Positions 4,013-5,362 of a DNA stretch of 5,362 nucleotides are shown here, piece by piece. Position 1 is the stretch's first letter. Each line of letters begins with the position of its first letter. The notes beneath the pieces were generated by a model that had not been told where the DNA came from, searched no databases, and saw only the letters and a list, made by a program, of their open reading frames with translations. Both the position numbers and the translations under genes were made by a program. Source of the DNA: Hyphomicrobiales bacterium (GTDB lineage: Bacteria; Pseudomonadota; Alphaproteobacteria; Rhizobiales; HXMU1428-3). The DNA lies in the NCBI GenBank assembly GCA_021775385.1, contig JAJFHW010000082.1, forward strand, positions 1-5,362, given 5' to 3'.

Positions 4013-5002
4013 TTATTTTTGTTTGAGCAAGGTCTCTAATCTGGCAGTTAAGCTATTTTCAGGCGCCTCAGCGTCTTTTTCCGATGAAGGTGAGGTTGGG
4101 TTCATATTCTTTGCATCCCGAGCTTGTTCTGCTTTTTTAATAAACACTGGTTTCTTATCGTCAAACTCAAAATCAAGCGGCAATTGATTTTCTTCATCAT
4201 CTTCATCAAGAGGATGAGAGTGAGGAATATTATGAAATTGACTGCGATAAACAGCGGTTTGTTCCTGCATTAAAGTCAGAGCAATATTTTGCATTTCGGA
4301 ACGAAGAAGGTCAGTTTCATTCTTCTCACGTTTTTGAATTTCAATTAAGCGGGCTCTCAGCTTCGCCGTTTCATTTAAGAGACCAAGGTTCTCTTCATGA
4401 ATACTCTCTGCATTTTCAATGATTGTACGTCTGGGAGCTTCAGTAGATTGAACTTCCTGACCAAGGTCCTGGCGCATTTGTTCAACTTCTTCTTGATAGT
4501 GATAAAGCCCTTCATCATCACTGGTGTGAAGATATCCGTGTACACCATGCAGCTTAAGCGCTTGAATTTCACGTTCACGCTCAACAAGTACAGTCATCAA
4601 TCTGTTTGCACGATCTTCTAACAAAGGTACTTTGCGGTCAATGTTTTGCAATAGAACGATGTTCTGACTACTTTTTTCTGCAAGTTCTTGTTTTAAATTA
4701 ATAATTTGGTTGTTTAGCTCATGAATATTGAGCTCGCGCCTATTAATTTCAATCAATTGGCGCGCATTAATCTGGTCAGCCTGTTCTAATTTGCTTTCAA
4801 GTCGGTGTGCTTTAATGGCGTGCTCTGCACGGAGTTGATCACGTGAAGCTTTGATTTCAAATTCATTTAAAGGCAGGGTAGCAATTAATTGCTGTTTGGT
4901 CACAATTGAAGAGCGCGCCCAGATGAGGGGGGCGACAGCGATTCCAATAAGGGCAGTAACAAAAATGCCCAGTGAAAAAATCATAATGGATTGGATAAGC
5001 AT
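4013..5002 (-). CDS. Single-TM, long coiled-coil protein of unknown function (alphaproteobacterial family)
   Basis: The 329-residue product has an N-terminal membrane helix (about 5-28, IMIFSLGIFVTALIGIAVAPLIWA). A segment TLPLNEFEIKASRDQLRAEH (42-61) resembles the conserved N-terminus of uncharacterised Rhizobiales proteins (pattern like ATIPxxxxEIxADKDQLRAEFA). Heptad-rich coiled coil covers about 50-150 and 165-250. A histidine- and acid-rich linker follows (HNIPHSHPLDEDDEE, 257-271), then a charged tail with a short helix (LTARLETLLKQ). There is no enzyme motif; an envelope-anchored scaffold or structural role is an inference. ATG 5002 lacks a clear Shine-Dalgarno sequence; M7 is an alternative that would still keep the helix. 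The gene stands alone on its transcript side, converging with the DUF6476-like gene. Confidence 0.8.
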   Translation of the reverse strand: MLIQSIMIFSLGIFVTALIGIAVAPLIWARSSIVTKQQLIATLPLNEFEIKASRDQLRAEHAIKAHRLESKLEQADQINARQLIEINRRELNIHELNNQIINLKQELAEKSSQNIVLLQNIDRKVPLLEDRANRLMTVLVEREREIQALKLHGVHGYLHTSDDEGLYHYQEEVEQMRQDLGQEVQSTEAPRRTIIENAESIHEENLGLLNETAKLRARLIEIQKREKNETDLLRSEMQNIALTLMQEQTAVYRSQFHNIPHSHPLDEDDEENQLPLDFEFDDKKPVFIKKAEQARDAKNMNPTSPSSEKDAEAPENSLTARLETLLKQK

Positions 5003-5008
5003 GCCTGA

Positions 5009-5059
5009 TTAATCGTCCAGCCCAGATGTTGTTTTTTTAGAACCAGGAAAATTCAACAT
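5009..5059 (-). CDS. Possible 16-residue upstream ORF of the coiled-coil gene
   Basis: ATG 5059-5057, with GGGA seven bases upstream, opens MLNFPGSKKTTSGLDD and a TAA at 5011-5009. The stop lies six bases before the ATG of the coiled-coil gene and is in the same frame. It could be a short leader enabling reinitiation at a start that lacks its own ribosome-binding site. Alternatively it is an old N-terminal extension closed by one stop codon, or chance. Confidence 0.2.
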   Translation of the reverse strand: MLNFPGSKKTTSGLDD

Positions 5060-5102
5060 ATATATTTCCCAATCTCTAAAACTCAACAAGATTACATAAC
5101 TA

Positions 5103-5145
5103 AATATGATGAATAACTCATTCACCTATTAGGATCCATCATATT
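5103..5145. repeat. Perfect 9-bp inverted repeat upstream of the coiled-coil gene
   Basis: AATATGATG (5103-5111) and CATCATATT (5137-5145) are exact reverse complements separated by 25 bases. The position, about 100-140 bp upstream of the coiled-coil start, would suit an operator or a leader hairpin. No specific regulator is recognised. Confidence 0.4.
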
Positions 5146-5181
5146 GGGTCTCACTAGAGCCATGCAACAAGATTTTCACCC

Positions 5182-5262
5182 AAAAAGAGACTTATAGCCA
5201 TCTTTTGCTTATTGATGCAAAAGCTTCCCATTATAAAGAAGCGAAAGATGACGATAAGTCTC
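5182..5262 (-). terminator. Long branched hairpin with T-run, probable terminator of the right-edge gene
   Basis: A 24-base arm (5187-5210) pairs with 5239-5262 with three imperfect positions. On the minus strand the stem is followed directly by TTTTTGGG (5186-5179), and the structure begins one base after a TAA. The outer stem pairs better as minus-strand RNA, where plus-strand mismatch C5198/A5251 becomes G-U. The centre can refold into two adjacent hairpins, TTTTGC/GCAAAA (5203-5222) and GCTTC/GAAGC (5223-5242), making a three-way junction. The stem is much longer than a usual terminator. Confidence 0.6.
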
Positions 5263-5263
5263 A

Positions 5264-5362
5264 TTAAAGTATAAATATTGCACCTAAATGATTTCGTAGA
5301 TTGATTAAATCGGATTCCAGGTTGGACGGAGTGTGAATTGCAGGGAGCAGCCAGGTGCGACA
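5264..5362 (-). CDS. C-terminal 32 residues of an unidentified gene (cut by window edge)
   Basis: The minus-strand frame entering at 5362 is open for 32 codons and stops at TAA 5266-5264, one base before the hairpin-plus-T-run structure. The readable peptide ends NLESDLINLRNHLGAIFIL. Choice of frame rests on that stop-terminator juxtaposition and on ordinary amino-acid composition. Another minus-strand frame is open from the edge to about 5153, but it would run straight through the hairpin. The fragment is too short to assign a family. Confidence 0.4.
   Translation of the reverse strand, partial: CRTWLLPAIHTPSNLESDLINLRNHLGAIFIL

Noticed and set aside
4375..4621. Two 70-75-codon ORFs, one on each strand, inside the coiled-coil gene.
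   Set aside because: Both are shadows of the 329-residue frame, with no ribosome-binding sites and random-looking composition.
5343..5352. GGGAGCAGCC at the right edge resembles the conserved loop of bacterial SRP (4.5S) RNA.
   Set aside because: The preceding bases lack the GGTC-tetraloop strand that should pair with it, and the window ends before a partner helix could be seen. A ten-base match is not enough.
1..5362. CRISPR array, insertion sequence, integrase or phage genes.
   Set aside because: No regularly spaced identical repeats with unique spacers and no transposase or integrase motifs were seen. The intergenic repeats are palindromic elements with unequal spacing.

Overview
The window looks like a chromosomal segment of a fairly low-GC alphaproteobacterium, most likely from the Hyphomicrobiales (Rhizobiales) or a close relative. 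The evidence is a clearly alphaproteobacterial RpoH-type sigma-32, an RluA/RluD-family pseudouridine synthase beside it, a divergent DUF6476-like small membrane protein, and a one-TM coiled-coil protein whose N-terminus resembles an uncharacterised Rhizobiales family. These assignments come from motif recognition by eye; no database search was run.

Layout, left to right. At the left edge is the N-terminus of a minus-strand acyltransferase-3 protein (1-167, GTG start), cut by the window edge. Positions 168-1407 hold no large gene but are not empty. They contain several same-orientation copies of a GC-rich, multi-hairpin repeat, and a minus-strand cluster of very small ORFs: 19 codons at 961-1020, 68 codons at 704-910 and 47 codons at 556-699. 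The two larger ones have good Shine-Dalgarno sequences, and the cluster ends in a strong intrinsic terminator (491-530). Next come rpoH (1408-2271) and rluD (2380-3486), both minus strand and separated by 108 bp. That gap carries a perfect match to the alphaproteobacterial SOS-box pattern GAAC-N7-GAAC. The only substantial plus-strand gene, the DUF6476-like membrane protein (3502-3957), starts 15 bp from rluD, head to head. It converges on the coiled-coil membrane protein (4013-5002, minus). At the right edge a minus-strand frame ends with TAA (5264-5362), followed one base later by a long hairpin and a T run that would terminate it.

Functionally, the core is housekeeping: heat-shock transcription (RpoH) and 23S rRNA modification (RluD), with two envelope-associated proteins of unknown role. 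The most unusual material is the 168-1407 accessory stretch, where structured repeats sit directly at the 3' ends of minus-strand transcription units and flank an unrecognised small-protein cluster. Confidence is high for rpoH and rluD, good for the two membrane proteins, and moderate to low for the edge genes and small ORFs.
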